From Caecibacter massiliensis (GTDB taxonomy: Bacteria > Bacillota > Negativicutes > Veillonellales > Megasphaeraceae): DNA of 64,000 nucleotides. This document shows, piece after piece, positions 55,912-64,000 of the stretch. Made by a program: the position numbers and the translations under genes. The stretch covers positions 186,001-250,000 of the forward strand of contig LT608311.1 of the NCBI GenBank assembly GCA_900095875.1, written 5' to 3'. Numbering within the stretch: the first letter of the stretch is position 1; the number at the start of each line of letters is the position of its first letter. Below the pieces are notes generated by a model. That model saw only the letters and a list, made by a program, of their open reading frames with translations. It was not told the origin of the DNA and made no database searches.

Positions 55912-58067
55912 TATTGCACCTTCTTGCGGTCATTCTGGCGGCCGCGGTTATTGCGCGGGCCGTGATTGTGGTGTGCCGGTGCGTCCCCGCCGCCGAGCAG
56001 TGCCTTGCGCGACAGGTTGATACGGCCCTTGTCATCGATTTCTACGCATTTGACCATGATTTCATCGCCGATATTGACGACGTCTTCTACTTTTTCTACC
56101 CGTTCTTTGGCCAGCTGGGAAATGTGGACTAGGCCTTCTTTACCCGGCAGGATTTCCACAAAGGCGCCGAAGTTCATGATGCGCGTGACTTTGCCGAGGT
56201 AGGTTTCCCCTACTTCCACGTCTTTCGTCAGGTTTTCAATCCATTCTTTTGCCTTTTCGCCGCCGGCGGCATCGACAGAGGCGATATAGACCAGGCCGGA
56301 GTCATCGATGTCGATTTTGGCTCCCGTTTCTTCCGTAATCTGTTTGATTACTTTGCCGCCCGGCCCGATGACATCGCGGATTTTATCGGGGTCGATGTGC
56401 ATGGTGATGATGCGCGGTGCATAAGGAGACAATTCCTTGCGCGGTTCGCTGATGCATTCCAGCATCTTGCCCATGATGAAGATACGGCCTTCATGAGCCT
56501 GTTTCAGGGCCTTGTCGAGGATTTCCCGGCTCAGTCCCTTGATCTTGATATCCATCTGGATGGCCGTGACGCCTTTCATGGTACCGGCTACTTTGAAGTC
56601 CATGTCGCCGAGGGCATCTTCCATTCCCTGGATATCGGTCAGGATCGTAAAGTCGTCGCCTTTTGTTACCAGGCCCATGGCCACGCCGGCCACAGGGGCC
56701 TTGATAGGTACGCCGGCATCCATCAGGGCCAGGGTGCTGCCACAGGTACTGCCCATGGAGCTGGAGCCGTTCGATTCGAGGACTTCTGATACGACACGGA
56801 TAGCATAGGGGAATTCTTCCTCACTCGGCATGACCTGGGTCAGTGCCCGTTCAGCCAGTTTGCCATGACCAATTTCGCGGCGGCCGGGGCCACGGGACGA
56901 TTTGGTTTCGCCGACGCAGAAGCTCGGGAAATTGTAATGATGCATGTAGCGGCGGTCCGTTTCCAGGCCGACGCCATCGATGTGCTGGCATTCGGAAAGC
57001 GGTGCCAGGGTGCAGAAGCTCAGTACCTGGGTCTGGCCGCGGGTAAAGAGGCCCGTGCCGTGGGTGCGCTTGAACAGGCCGACTTCGCAGCTGACCGGGC
57101 GGACTTCATCGACGCGGCGGCCATCGGGACGGATTTTATCGACGGCGATCATATGGCGGACGATTTCTTTGATCATCTTCTGGGTGATTTCAGCGACGTC
57201 GTCCTGGTTGTCGGGATAAATATCGGCAAAGTGTTCATAAATGTCCGTTTCTACGGCATTCATCTTTTCTTCGCGGGAAATTTTATCGGCGTTGCAGATA
57301 GCTTCTTTCATGCTGGCTTCGCCATAGGCATGAACGGCTTCTACAATATCGGCGGGTGGTTCTTTTTCGACGAATTCCTGTTTGGGCACGCTGATCTGCG
57401 GCAGGAATCCCAGCTGGAATTCGACGACTTTTTTGATTTCTTCATGAGCAAACATGATGGCATCGAGGATATCTGCTTCCGGTACCTGTTTGGCGCCCCC
57501 TTCGACCATAAGGATGGCGTCTTTCGTACCGGCGACGACGATATCCATATCGCTGGCTTCGCTCTGTGCCACCGTCGGATTGACGACAAACTGGCCATCG
57601 ACGCGGCCTACGCGGACACCGGCGATCGGGCCGGCAAAGGGAATGTGGGACATGCACAGTGATACGGAAGCGCCGATCATGGCAGCGATTTCCGGTGCGT
57701 TGTCGTGATCTACGCAGAAGTCATAGGCTACGACGTGGACGTCATGACGGTATGTCTTGGGGAACAGCGGGCGGATCGGGCGGTCGATCAGGCGGGCAAA
57801 GAGCGTCGCCGATTCAGGCGGTTTGCCTTCCCGTTTGATGAAGCCGCCGGGAATCTTCCCTACGGAGTACATTTTTTCTTCATAATCTACCGTGAGCGGA
57901 AAGAAATCGGCATCTTCCCGTGCTTCTTTCGATCCCGTAGCGGTAACAAATACAGCCGTATCGCCATAGCGGACCAGAGCAGCACCGCTCGCCTGTTTGG
58001 CAAGCTGTCCTACTTCGATGACCAGGGGACGACCGGCAAAATCCATCTGGAATACCTGTTTTTCCAT
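55911..58067 (-). CDS. pnp: Polyribonucleotide nucleotidyltransferase
   Basis: A 718-residue PNPase of normal length: two RNase PH domains ([20 protein letters not shown] in the first; [20 protein letters not shown] and [20 protein letters not shown] in the second), a KH domain ([20 protein letters not shown]) and an S1 domain ([20 protein letters not shown]), then a basic tail. It degrades RNA from the 3' end by phosphorolysis. It follows rpsO, the classic rpsO-pnp order. Confidence 0.97.
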   Translation of the reverse strand: MEKQVFQMDFAGRPLVIEVGQLAKQASGAALVRYGDTAVFVTATGSKEAREDADFFPLTVDYEEKMYSVGKIPGGFIKREGKPPESATLFARLIDRPIRPLFPKTYRHDVHVVAYDFCVDHDNAPEIAAMIGASVSLCMSHIPFAGPIAGVRVGRVDGQFVVNPTVAQSEASDMDIVVAGTKDAILMVEGGAKQVPEADILDAIMFAHEEIKKVVEFQLGFLPQISVPKQEFVEKEPPADIVEAVHAYGEASMKEAICNADKISREEKMNAVETDIYEHFADIYPDNQDDVAEITQKMIKEIVRHMIAVDKIRPDGRRVDEVRPVSCEVGLFKRTHGTGLFTRGQTQVLSFCTLAPLSECQHIDGVGLETDRRYMHHYNFPSFCVGETKSSRGPGRREIGHGKLAERALTQVMPSEEEFPYAIRVVSEVLESNGSSSMGSTCGSTLALMDAGVPIKAPVAGVAMGLVTKGDDFTILTDIQGMEDALGDMDFKVAGTMKGVTAIQMDIKIKGLSREILDKALKQAHEGRIFIMGKMLECISEPRKELSPYAPRIITMHIDPDKIRDVIGPGGKVIKQITEETGAKIDIDDSGLVYIASVDAAGGEKAKEWIENLTKDVEVGETYLGKVTRIMNFGAFVEILPGKEGLVHISQLAKERVEKVEDVVNIGDEIMVKCVEIDDKGRINLSRKALLGGGDAPAHHNHGPRNNRGRQNDRKKVQ

Positions 58068-58105
58068 TCGTTTTCCTCCTTATGAAGAGTCATACAAGAA
58101 ATTCA

Positions 58106-58172
58106 GACAGGCTGTAGGTCATAGGTCAGTATCGCCGGGAAGCGGTACTGACCTATAACCTACCAACCTGTA
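58106..58172. repeat. Long inverted repeat downstream of rpsO
   Basis: Around TAGGTCATAGGTCAGTA and TACTGACCTATAACCTAC the arms pair over about 20 bases with a 15-base loop in the rpsO-pnp gap. It may be a small repeated element or an RNA-processing hairpin; no open reading frame is present. Confidence 0.65.
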
Positions 58173-58189
58173 ACATACACTATGTTCTG

Positions 58190-58221
58190 AAAAAAGAGGC
58201 TGATGCGTACACATCAGCCTC
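58190..58221 (-). terminator. Terminator of rpsO
   Basis: GAGGCTGATG and CATCAGCCTC pair perfectly over 10 bp with a 6-base loop; six T follow on the minus strand (58195-58190). Confidence 0.9.
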
Positions 58222-58232
58222 ACACAACGCGA

Positions 58233-58499
58233 TTATTTACGCAGGTTCAGTTTTTCGAGAATAGCACGATAACGGCCAAGGTCATGTTTCTGGAGATAAG
58301 CAAGCAGGTTACGGCGCTGGCCAACCAGTTTGAGCAGGCCGCGGCGGGATGCATGGTCTTTTTTGTTGCTGCGGAGATGTTCCGTCAGATAGACGATGCG
58401 GGCCGTAAGAAGCGCAATCTGTACTTCCGGAGATCCTGTGTCGTTTTCATTTGCGCCGTATTTGGCGACGATGGCTTTCTTTTCTTCTACACTTAACAT
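58233..58499 (-). CDS. rpsO: 30S ribosomal protein S15
   Basis: An 88-residue S15 of standard length with [40 protein letters not shown] and [20 protein letters not shown]. It binds 16S rRNA early in 30S assembly and usually represses its own translation. GGAGG precedes the chosen ATG at 58499. A strong promoter lies about 95 bases upstream, leaving room for a regulatory leader. Confidence 0.97.
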   Translation of the reverse strand: MLSVEEKKAIVAKYGANENDTGSPEVQIALLTARIVYLTEHLRSNKKDHASRRGLLKLVGQRRNLLAYLQKHDLGRYRAILEKLNLRK

Positions 58500-58592
58500 A
58501 GTTCGTTCCTCCATTTGTAAAAATAATCTATTCGCAAAGTGCTACGTGATCGTCGGAGATTCGAGACACCCGGCACCCGTACGACATCACAT

Positions 58593-58621
58593 ATTATACT
58601 ATATCCCTGCCATACTGTAAA
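58593..58621 (-). promoter_or_regulatory. Promoter of rpsO
   Basis: Minus strand TTTACA (58621-58616), 17-base spacer, TATAAT (58598-58593). Confidence 0.83.
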
Positions 58622-58624
58622 GGC

Positions 58625-59494
58625 TTAGAATGCCTTGCCTGTCAGGAGTTCATAGGCTTCTTTGTACTTCTCGATTGTCTTGTCGATGACGTCCTGGGGC
58701 AGGAGGTAATCGCTGTCAGGATTGGCTTTCAGCCAGTCTCGGACGAACTGTTTGTCATAGGACGGCTGGGATTTGCCTGCTTCATAGCCTTTGAGCGGCC
58801 AGAAGCGGGAGCTGTCCGGCGTCAGCATTTCATCGCCGAGGACGATATTTCCCTTGTCATCCAGGCCGAATTCAAATTTCGTGTCGGCAATGATGATGCC
58901 CCGGGAGAGTGCATAATCAGCGCATTTCTTATAGAGGGCGATGGTATAGTCGCGGATGGCTTCGGCATATTCTCTGCCTTTTCCCGGGAAGGTTTTGTCG
59001 AGGAATGCCGCTCCTTCTTCGAGAGAAACATTCATATCGTGTTCTCCCAGTTCGGCTTTCGTAGATGGTGTAAAAATCGGTTCCGGCAGTTTTTCCGATT
59101 CCTTGAGACCAGCCGGCAGCTTAATGCCGCAGACGGTACCGTTTTCTTTGTAGCTTTCCCAGCCGCTGCCAGTGATATAGCCGCGGACGATGCATTCCAT
59201 AGGAATCATGGTCAGCTTCTGGCATTTCATGCTGTTGCCATCGAACTGGGGCTGCTGGAAAAATTCCGGCATATCTTTGACATCGACGGAAATCATGTGA
59301 TTGGGGATGATGTCTTTCGTAAAATCAAACCAGAAGCGGGACATCTGTGTCAGAACAGCGCCTTTCTGGGTAATCTTGTTCTTGAGGATATGGTCAAAAG
59401 CAGAAATACGATCGGTTGCTACCATGACGATGCTGTCACCGATATCGTATACTTCGCGGACCTTGCCCGATTTAAACGGTTTATATTCTTTCAT
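58625..59494 (-). CDS. purC: Phosphoribosylaminoimidazole-succinocarboxamide synthase
   Basis: A 289-residue SAICAR synthetase, longer form. ATP site motif KVREVYDIGDSIVMVATDRI (residues 10-30, in part), the signature IPMECIVRGYITGSGWESYK and the C-terminal IADTKFEFGLDDKGNIVLGD are clear. It joins aspartate to CAIR in purine synthesis. It stands apart from the purMNHD cluster, with fumC as the next gene upstream and its own leader. Confidence 0.96.
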   Translation of the reverse strand: MKEYKPFKSGKVREVYDIGDSIVMVATDRISAFDHILKNKITQKGAVLTQMSRFWFDFTKDIIPNHMISVDVKDMPEFFQQPQFDGNSMKCQKLTMIPMECIVRGYITGSGWESYKENGTVCGIKLPAGLKESEKLPEPIFTPSTKAELGEHDMNVSLEEGAAFLDKTFPGKGREYAEAIRDYTIALYKKCADYALSRGIIIADTKFEFGLDDKGNIVLGDEMLTPDSSRFWPLKGYEAGKSQPSYDKQFVRDWLKANPDSDYLLPQDVIDKTIEKYKEAYELLTGKAF

Positions 59495-59545
59495 GCTGCG
59501 CCTCCATCACCAAATAGTAATTAACATGTACACGAGAACACACTT

Positions 59546-59554
59546 ATGATACCA
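59546..59554 (-). promoter_or_regulatory. Extended -10 promoter of purC
   Basis: Minus strand TGGTATCAT with TGGCAG 17 bases upstream of the -10, about 52 bases before the purC start. Confidence 0.5.
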
Positions 59555-59603
59555 TAAAGCATTTTATCCTGCCAGTATCAGTTTGTACTTTTAAGCAGGA
59601 TTT

Positions 59604-60989
59604 CTACTTCACGCCCGCCAGTTTCGCCGGATCCATATGGGCATCGAATTGTTGCGCCGTAACCCACCCACTTTGAAGGGCCGCTTCCCGCAGGGTCAGT
59701 CCTTCTTTGGCCGCTTTTTTGGCAATGAGACAGGCTTTGTCATAGCCTACGACGGGAACCAGACCGGTTACGAGGATCAGGGACTGGTGAAGATTATAGT
59801 CGATTCTGGCCAGATTCGGACGGATGCCTGTCACGCAGTGGCTGCGGAAGGAATCCATGACATCGCTGAGAAGGCGGATGGACTGAATGAGGTTATAGGC
59901 GATGACCGGCATGAAAACGTTCAGTTCAAAGTTCCCCTGGCTGGCGGCAAATCCCATGGCCGCATCATTGCCCATGACCTGGACGGCCACCATGGTAACG
60001 GCTTCGCACTGGGTCGGATTGACTTTGCTGGGCATGATGGAGCTGCCCGGTTCGTTTTCCGGTATGAAGAGTTCCCCGATGCCGCAGCGCGGGCCCGAAG
60101 ACAGCCAGCGGACATCGTTGGCGATTTTCATGAGGTCGCAGGCCAGGGCCTTCAGCATGCCATGGACGACGACCAGTTCATCCTTGCTCGTGAGGGACTG
60201 GAACTTATTGGGTGCCGTGTGGAAGGCCGTGCCGGTCAGCTGGCTGACGATTTCCGCAAAGCGCACGTCATAGCCTTCGGGGCAGTTGATGCCCGTTCCG
60301 ACAGCGGTCCCGCCCATGGCCAGGTCGCGGAGGAAATCGACGCCGCGGGTCAGCATTTCTTTATCGCGCTGGATCATGCGGGCCCAGCCGCTGAATTCCT
60401 GCCCCAGTGTCAGCGGGGTGGCATCCTGAAGATGGGTACGGCCGATCTTGACGATATCCTTAAATGCCACTTCTTTTTCGTGAAGGGCTTCATAGAGCCG
60501 GTCCATGGCGGGGAACAGCTGCTGTTCGATGAGCAGCACTCCTGCCATGTGCAGTCCCGTCGGGAAAGTATCATTGGAACTCTGGGAATGGTTGACGTGG
60601 TCATTGGGATGGACCGTTTCTTCCATGCCCTGTTCTTTCAGGATCTGAACGGCACGGTGGGCCACGACTTCATTGATGTTCATATTGAACTGGGTGCCAC
60701 TGCCAGTCATCCAGACGGACAGCGGGAAATTGCCATCGAGTTTTCCGGCGAGGATGTCATCGCAGGCCTGTACGATGGCATCGGCCCGTTCGGGCGTGAC
60801 GACGCCCAGTTCCTTGTTGGTCAGGGCTGCGGCTTTTTTTAAATAGGCAAAGACCGTCACCATTTCCGGCGGGATTTTTTCTGTCCCGATACGGAAATTT
60901 TCAAAACTGCGCTGTGTCTGGGCGCCCCATAATTTATCGGCAGGAACCCTGATTTCTCCCATTGAATCTTTTTCTATACGATATTCCAT
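59604..60989 (-). CDS. fumC: Fumarate hydratase, class II
   Basis: A 461-residue class II fumarase. It begins EKDSMGEIRVPADKLWGAQT and has the superfamily signature GSSIMPSKVNPTQCE around residue 318; HVNHSQSSNDTFPTGLHMA gives the substrate-site residues. It interconverts fumarate and malate. Neighbouring purC and the purine cluster make fumarate indirectly in the next step of the pathway, which may explain the position, but no shared operon is shown. Confidence 0.96.
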   Translation of the reverse strand: MEYRIEKDSMGEIRVPADKLWGAQTQRSFENFRIGTEKIPPEMVTVFAYLKKAAALTNKELGVVTPERADAIVQACDDILAGKLDGNFPLSVWMTGSGTQFNMNINEVVAHRAVQILKEQGMEETVHPNDHVNHSQSSNDTFPTGLHMAGVLLIEQQLFPAMDRLYEALHEKEVAFKDIVKIGRTHLQDATPLTLGQEFSGWARMIQRDKEMLTRGVDFLRDLAMGGTAVGTGINCPEGYDVRFAEIVSQLTGTAFHTAPNKFQSLTSKDELVVVHGMLKALACDLMKIANDVRWLSSGPRCGIGELFIPENEPGSSIMPSKVNPTQCEAVTMVAVQVMGNDAAMGFAASQGNFELNVFMPVIAYNLIQSIRLLSDVMDSFRSHCVTGIRPNLARIDYNLHQSLILVTGLVPVVGYDKACLIAKKAAKEGLTLREAALQSGWVTAQQFDAHMDPAKLAGVK

Positions 60990-61016
60990 ACAGTATCTCC
61001 CCTGTCATCCAGACAG

Positions 61017-61047
61017 AAAAAGCCCAGGACCCTCGTGGATCCCGGGC
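61017..61047 (-). terminator. Terminator of the purine operon
   Basis: Minus strand GCCCGGGATCC and GGTCCTGGGC (61047-61037 and 61031-61022) with a 5-base loop and T-run downstream. It closes the transcript after purD. Confidence 0.85.
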
Positions 61048-61061
61048 CTCATTGCCTGGTG

Positions 61062-62339
61062 TCAATTATTTTTTAAATGACGCAATCCCTTGGCGCCGAT
61101 ATCGGAGCGTACCTGCTGTCCGTCAAAGGAAATCCTGCGGACATTGGCATAGGCTTTATCGATGGCTTCCTGCAAGCTGTCTCCGACAGCGGTCACGCCG
61201 AGGACGCGGCCACCGTTGGTCTGGTACAGGCCATCTGCTTTTTTCGTTCCCGAATGGAACACGACGATATCGTCATCCACGGCGTCGAGGCCGGAAATGA
61301 CATCGCCTTTATGGCTGGAAGCCGGATACCCCTTGCTGGCCATAATGACGCAGCAGGCAGCGCCCTGTTTCCAGTGAACCATGTCGCGGCGCAGCGTCCC
61401 CTGGGTGCAGGCATACATGATCTGTGCCAGGTCACCGTCGAGGAGCGGCAGGACGGCCTGCGTTTCCGGATCGCCGAAACGGCAGTTGAATTCTACGACT
61501 TTCGGGCCACCGGCTGTAATCATCAGCCCGGCGTACAGGCAGCCCTGATAGGTGATGCCTTCGTTTGCAAGACCCTGGACGACGGGGACCAGTATCGTAT
61601 CATACACGGTCTGGACCAGTTCCGGCGTCATTACCGGAGCCGGGGCATAGGCGCCCATGCCGCCCGTATTGGGTCCTTCGTCATTATCGAAGATACGCTT
61701 GTGGTCCTGGGCAGAAATCATGGGTACAATCGTTTTGCCATCGACAAAGGCCAGGAGGCTGGCTTCTTCGCCGACCATACATTCTTCAATGACGATGCGG
61801 CCGCCGGAAGCGCCAAAAATATGGTCTTCCATCATGGCATTGACGGCATCGACGGCTTCTTCCACGGTCTGTGCCACGACGACGCCCTTGCCGGCAGCCA
61901 GTCCGTCGGCCTTGACGACGATAGGAGCCCCCATTTTATGGATATAGTCTTTTGCCGCATTGCCATCGGTGAAAGAAGCATAGGCCGCCGTCGGCACATG
62001 ATACTTCTTCATGAGATTCTTGGCAAATACTTTGGACCCTTCCATCTGGGCCGCCGCCTTATTGGGGCCAAAAACGGCAATGCCTTTTTTCTGGCATACA
62101 TCGGCAATGCCTTCTGTCAGCGGTACTTCGGGACCTACAACGATCATGTCTATGCCTTTTTCTACGGCAAAATCGGCAATGCGGTCCAGTTCTTCCACCC
62201 CGATGGGCACACATTCTGCTATAGAAGCCATGGCATCGCTGCCAGGCAGGGCATACACTTTGTCTACGCTCGGACTCTGGGCCAGTTTCCAAGCCAGGGT
62301 ATGTTCACGGCCACCGCCGCCAATAACGGCTACGTTCAT
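61062..62339 (-). CDS. purD: Phosphoribosylamine-glycine ligase
   Basis: A 425-residue GAR synthetase. N-terminal VAVIGGGGREHTLAWKLAQS, ATP-grasp part with VVKADGLAAGKGVVVAQTVE, and the family signature NTGGMGAYAPAP. It makes GAR from phosphoribosylamine, glycine and ATP. Its ATG overlaps the purH stop (TGATG). Confidence 0.96.
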   Translation of the reverse strand: MNVAVIGGGGREHTLAWKLAQSPSVDKVYALPGSDAMASIAECVPIGVEELDRIADFAVEKGIDMIVVGPEVPLTEGIADVCQKKGIAVFGPNKAAAQMEGSKVFAKNLMKKYHVPTAAYASFTDGNAAKDYIHKMGAPIVVKADGLAAGKGVVVAQTVEEAVDAVNAMMEDHIFGASGGRIVIEECMVGEEASLLAFVDGKTIVPMISAQDHKRIFDNDEGPNTGGMGAYAPAPVMTPELVQTVYDTILVPVVQGLANEGITYQGCLYAGLMITAGGPKVVEFNCRFGDPETQAVLPLLDGDLAQIMYACTQGTLRRDMVHWKQGAACCVIMASKGYPASSHKGDVISGLDAVDDDIVVFHSGTKKADGLYQTNGGRVLGVTAVGDSLQEAIDKAYANVRRISFDGQQVRSDIGAKGLRHLKNN

Positions 62340-62947
62340 CAGTCAGCCGCCCCCTTTTCGACCTGTTCCGACAGGTAGGCCGCAATCGCGGTATCATACT
62401 GGGCCGTATGCTGGAAGGCTTCCCGTGCCAGTTCCAGGCGGTAGGCGTCGGTAAATTCCCCGTCTTTTTTCAGGATATCGATGATTTCGCCATACTTGGC
62501 CGGATTGGTGACGATGGCGACGTATTTGTTGTTTTTAGCCGATGCCCGGACCATGCAGGGACCGCCGATATCGATGTTTTCAATCGCTTCTGCCAGGGTA
62601 ACGCCCGGTTTGGCAATCGTCTGCTGGAAGGGATACAGATTGACGACGACCAGATCGATGGGGGTAATGCCATGATCTTTCATATCCTGGACGTGGGACG
62701 GGTTATCGCGGACGGCCAGAATGGCACCGTGAATCTTCGGATGAAGCGTCTTGACACGGCCATCCATCATTTCGGGGAAACCCGTTACGTCCTGTACTGC
62801 CATGACAGGCACACCTGCTTCTTTTAATGTCCGCATGGTGCCGCCTGTCGAAATAATTTCAATACCCAGATCTGCCAGGGCTTTGCCCAGTTCAACAATC
62901 CCCGTTTTATCAGATACACTGAGAAGCGCGCGTTTTACCTTCATCAT
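62339..62947 (-). CDS. purH: IMP cyclohydrolase domain only (purH, short form)
   Basis: A 202-residue protein equal to the N-terminal domain of Pur[37 protein letters not shown], and the active-site motif [19 protein letters not shown]. Bifunctional PurH has about 510-530 residues; the AICAR transformylase domain is missing, and the gene ends in an intact TGA that overlaps the purD start. The protein should make IMP from FAICAR. The transformylase must be encoded elsewhere. Confidence 0.93.
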   Translation of the reverse strand: MMKVKRALLSVSDKTGIVELGKALADLGIEIISTGGTMRTLKEAGVPVMAVQDVTGFPEMMDGRVKTLHPKIHGAILAVRDNPSHVQDMKDHGITPIDLVVVNLYPFQQTIAKPGVTLAEAIENIDIGGPCMVRASAKNNKYVAIVTNPAKYGEIIDILKKDGEFTDAYRLELAREAFQHTAQYDTAIAAYLSEQVEKGAAD

Positions 62948-62956
62948 GATTCCTCC

Positions 62957-63571
62957 TTAACCCTGAGTGCCACGAACGACGTTACCATCGATTGTCAATT
63001 TATCATCACAGAAAAGCTGTACGGCCCGGACGTAGGTCGGATGTTCCTTTGTCAGTATCCGGGCTGCCAGTGTATCTTCCGTGTCATCTTCCAGTACGGG
63101 AACGGCCGACTGCAGGATAATCGGCCCGGCATCCATGTCGGGAACGACGAAATGGACCGTACACCCGGCAATCTTGACGCCGGCTGCCACAGCCTGTCCC
63201 TGGGCGTGAAGGCCACGGAAGCTGGGCAGCAGTGCCGGATGGATATTGATAATCTTATGTTCATAATGAGAAATGAAATCACTGCTCAGCAGGCGCATGA
63301 ATCCTGCCAGGCAGATGACATCAGCCGCATACGGTGCAATGGCATCGAGGATATACTGTTCGAATGCCTGTTTGCTGTCAAAGGATTTGCGGTCGGCGAC
63401 GATGACGGGAACACCCCAGGATTTTGCCTTGTCGATGCAGGCTGCCCCGGGAATATCCGTTACGAGAGCCTTGATTTCGGCATTGATCGTGCCATTTTCT
63501 ACGGCTTCATGAAGTGCTTCCGCATTGGAACCGCGTCCGGAAGCAAAAATGACCATCCGTTTTTTAGTCAT
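62957..63571 (-). CDS. purN: Phosphoribosylglycinamide formyltransferase
   Basis: A 204-residue GAR transformylase using formyl-tetrahydrofolate. It has MVIFASGRGSNAEALHEAVE, DVICLAGFMRLLSSDFISHY, and the active-site region IINIHPALLPSFRGLHAQGQ with the catalytic His and a downstream Asp. It overlaps purM by eight bases. Confidence 0.95.
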   Translation of the reverse strand: MTKKRMVIFASGRGSNAEALHEAVENGTINAEIKALVTDIPGAACIDKAKSWGVPVIVADRKSFDSKQAFEQYILDAIAPYAADVICLAGFMRLLSSDFISHYEHKIINIHPALLPSFRGLHAQGQAVAAGVKIAGCTVHFVVPDMDAGPIILQSAVPVLEDDTEDTLAARILTKEHPTYVRAVQLFCDDKLTIDGNVVRGTQG

Positions 63572-64000
63572 CGAAAGCGCCTCCCTTGAGAGTTACGCGG
63601 ACATCGCTCTGAACGGCCCTGCCGATGACATAGGCCTTTTCGCCGCGGCTGGACAGATTTTCCAGTACGGCATCGGCTTCTTCAGGAGAAACGATCATGA
63701 TCATGCCGATACCCATGTTGAAGGTACGGTACATTTCTTCCCTGGCCACGCCGCCCCATTTCTGCAGCAGGCCGAAAATCGGGAGCTGCGGCCACGATGT
63801 CACGTCGATTTCTACGCCGATTCCCTTGGGAAGGACGCGGGGGATATTTTCATAAAAACCGCCGCCGGTGATATGTACCATGCCTTTGACGTTAAAGTTG
63901 CGGATGATCGGCAGGCACGGACGGGGATAGAGACGGGTCGGCGTAAGCAGGCATTCACCGATGGTCATGCCCAGTTCGTCGACGTACTGATCCAGTTTCA
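63564..64000 (-). CDS. purM: Phosphoribosylformylglycinamidine cyclo-ligase, 5' end missing
   Basis: C-terminal 145 or so codons of AIR synthase; the start lies beyond the right edge. It has IRNFNVKGMVHITGGGFYEN and RTFNMGIGMIMIVSPEEAD, conserved PurM segments. The annotated inner ATG at 63968 is not the true start because LKLDQYVDELGMTIGE upstream remains in frame. It is the first visible gene of the purM-purN-purH-purD series. Confidence 0.94.
   Translation of the reverse strand, partial: KLDQYVDELGMTIGECLLTPTRLYPRPCLPIIRNFNVKGMVHITGGGFYENIPRVLPKGIGVEIDVTSWPQLPIFGLLQKWGGVAREEMYRTFNMGIGMIMIVSPEEADAVLENLSSRGEKAYVIGRAVQSDVRVTLKGGAFDD

Noticed and set aside
59637-60842. 401-codon open frame on the plus strand
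   Set aside because: Lies antisense to fumC across its length; sequence is low in conserved patterns and is a by-product of GC-rich coding on the other strand.
61077-62378. 433-codon open frame on the plus strand
   Set aside because: Exact antisense shadow of purD, no ribosome site, no recognisable domain.
1-64000. Integrase, att repeats, transposase or CRISPR array
   Set aside because: None found on either strand; no recombinase motif and no spaced direct repeats.

Overview
The window reads as chromosome of a Firmicute of the Negativicutes type (Megasphaera/Veillonellaceae-like is my best guess) carrying a contractile-tailed prophage and an AT-rich restriction/defence island. Taxonomy is inferred from gene content, gene order and the split purH gene; no rRNA gene is present to prove it.

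Positions 1-14.2 kb (minus strand) are the morphogenesis genes of an SPP1/PBSX-type myovirus with an HK97-type head. Read in transcription order they are portal, ClpP-like protease, major capsid protein, connectors, sheath, tube, chaperone with a -1 frameshift, tape measure, LysM protein, a baseplate protein fused to a cell-wall hydrolase-like domain, and further baseplate genes. The window opens inside a DUF2313 gene, so tail fibre and lysis genes lie outside it. An AbiE-type toxin-antitoxin pair (14.3-15.7 kb, plus strand) sits between portal and large terminase. Terminase genes follow at 15.9-18.0 kb. From 18.0 to 22.9 kb there is a cargo block of small genes, many behind near-identical promoter-like elements, including an amidoligase and a tandemly duplicated gene. 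Two DNA methyltransferases (22.9-25.8 kb), a secreted protein, an HNH endonuclease and a tRNA-Trp(CCA) come next.

Positions 27.3-37.3 kb are the replication region: sigma-like regulator, SNF2 helicase, VRR-NUC nuclease and primase-helicase on the minus strand; DUF2800, DUF2815 and a family A DNA polymerase on the plus strand. The divergent centre (32.5-32.8 kb) holds nested inverted repeats and could be an origin. Positions 37.3-39.6 kb hold a sigma-like regulator, a zinc-ribbon protein and an ImmA/XRE immunity pair.

Positions 39.7-47.0 kb are clearly AT-richer and encode an unusual restriction cluster: a C5 methyltransferase facing a tight operon of DpnII-like endonuclease, ParB-like protein, SNF2 helicase and NO VEIN-type nuclease, plus a Vsr endonuclease. 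Operator-like half-sites next to this operon resemble those at the XRE/ImmA genes. Positions 47.2-50.7 kb hold orphan genes and two copies of a structured tRNA-like RNA element, each starting at a stop codon and ending in a terminator.

Positions 50.7-64 kb (minus strand) are host housekeeping genes: rlmD-like rRNA methyltransferase, pdp, deoB, a NUDIX hydrolase, dut, pnp, rpsO, purC, fumC, then purM-purN-purH-purD in transcription order. The purH gene encodes only the IMP cyclohydrolase domain. No integrase, att repeat, CRISPR array or intact insertion sequence was found.
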